From Hoylesella timonensis 4401737 = DSM 22865 = JCM 15640 (lineage in GTDB: Bacteria > Bacteroidota > Bacteroidia > Bacteroidales > Bacteroidaceae), in NCBI RefSeq assembly GCF_000455445.1, contig NZ_HG417097.1, positions 17,823 to 50,633 of the forward strand: a stretch of 32,811 bases of DNA, given 5' to 3'. A program made the translations under genes and the position numbers. Shown in pieces: positions 32,782 to 32,811 of the stretch (position 1 is the stretch's first letter; every line of letters begins with the position of its first letter). Below the pieces are notes generated by a model. That model did not search any database. It was not told where the DNA came from and saw only the letters and a list, made by a program, of their open reading frames with translations.

Positions 32782-32811
32782 ATGGAACATAACAAACTAT
32801 CTCTTTCTTTT
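32782..32811 (+). CDS. Possible start of a next gene, cut by the window edge
   Basis: ATG at 32782 opens a frame (MEHNKLSLSF) that runs to the end of the window. A purine-rich AGAAAGG lies about 8 nt upstream, after the hairpin at 32690-32734. Ten codons are too few to identify. Confidence 0.35.
   Translation, partial: MEHNKLSLSF

Overview
The window is Bacteroidota (order Bacteroidales) DNA. It carries the subtype iii type VI secretion system (T6SS) found only in this phylum, and its promoters follow the Bacteroides pattern TTTG / 19-21 bp / TAnnTTTG. Right of about 19.5 kb it carries the DUF3945 - topoisomerase III - methylase/helicase - DUF1896 set typical of Bacteroidales integrative conjugative elements (ICEs). 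I cannot name genus or species. T6SS loci of genetic architectures GA1 and GA2 are known to ride on ICEs in gut Bacteroidales, and this window looks like the junction of such a locus with its element.

Layout, minus strand, 19.3 kb down to 1: a promoter at about 19.3 kb drives a tightly packed operon tssE-tssF-tssH(clpV)-tssG-tssN-tssK-tssQ-tssO-tssP-tssR plus an unrecognised membrane gene, with many 4-32 nt overlaps or gaps of a few bases. A second, near-perfect promoter at 6.52-6.55 kb with a leader of about 160 nt drives the export cargo operon: tssD (Hcp), tssI (VgrG), an unrecognised helical protein in the effector-adaptor position, and a large PAAR-like/Rhs protein that runs off the left edge before its toxin end. 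TssN, Q, O, P and R are the Bacteroidota-specific membrane complex; E, F, G and K are the baseplate; D, I and PAAR/Rhs are tube, spike and effector. The sheath genes tssB and tssC are not in the window.

Layout, plus strand, 19.5 to 32.8 kb: the DUF3945/DUF4099 protein, topB, and a 1501-aa N6-methylase/SNF2-type helicase that stops after the first helicase lobe and looks truncated. Two tandem tyrosine recombinases follow, then a DUF1896 protein with a strong terminator, and a non-coding region with repeats. Two small MerR-like/excisionase-like HTH genes with their own promoter come next, then another repeat array, and the first ten codons of a possible next gene.

The most unusual material is non-coding. 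(1) Ten back-to-back 16-bp units built on a TTGTC-N2-GACAA dyad at 31526-31681 are followed by nested palindromes. (2) Four 17-bp motifs at exact 24-bp spacing lie at 32560-32648, so the two HTH genes sit between two different arrays. (3) A possible minus-strand transcription unit lies between the DUF3945 gene and topB, with promoter, hairpin flanked by direct repeats, strong Shine-Dalgarno, 20-codon ORF and intrinsic terminator. All positions were read by eye; no searches were run.
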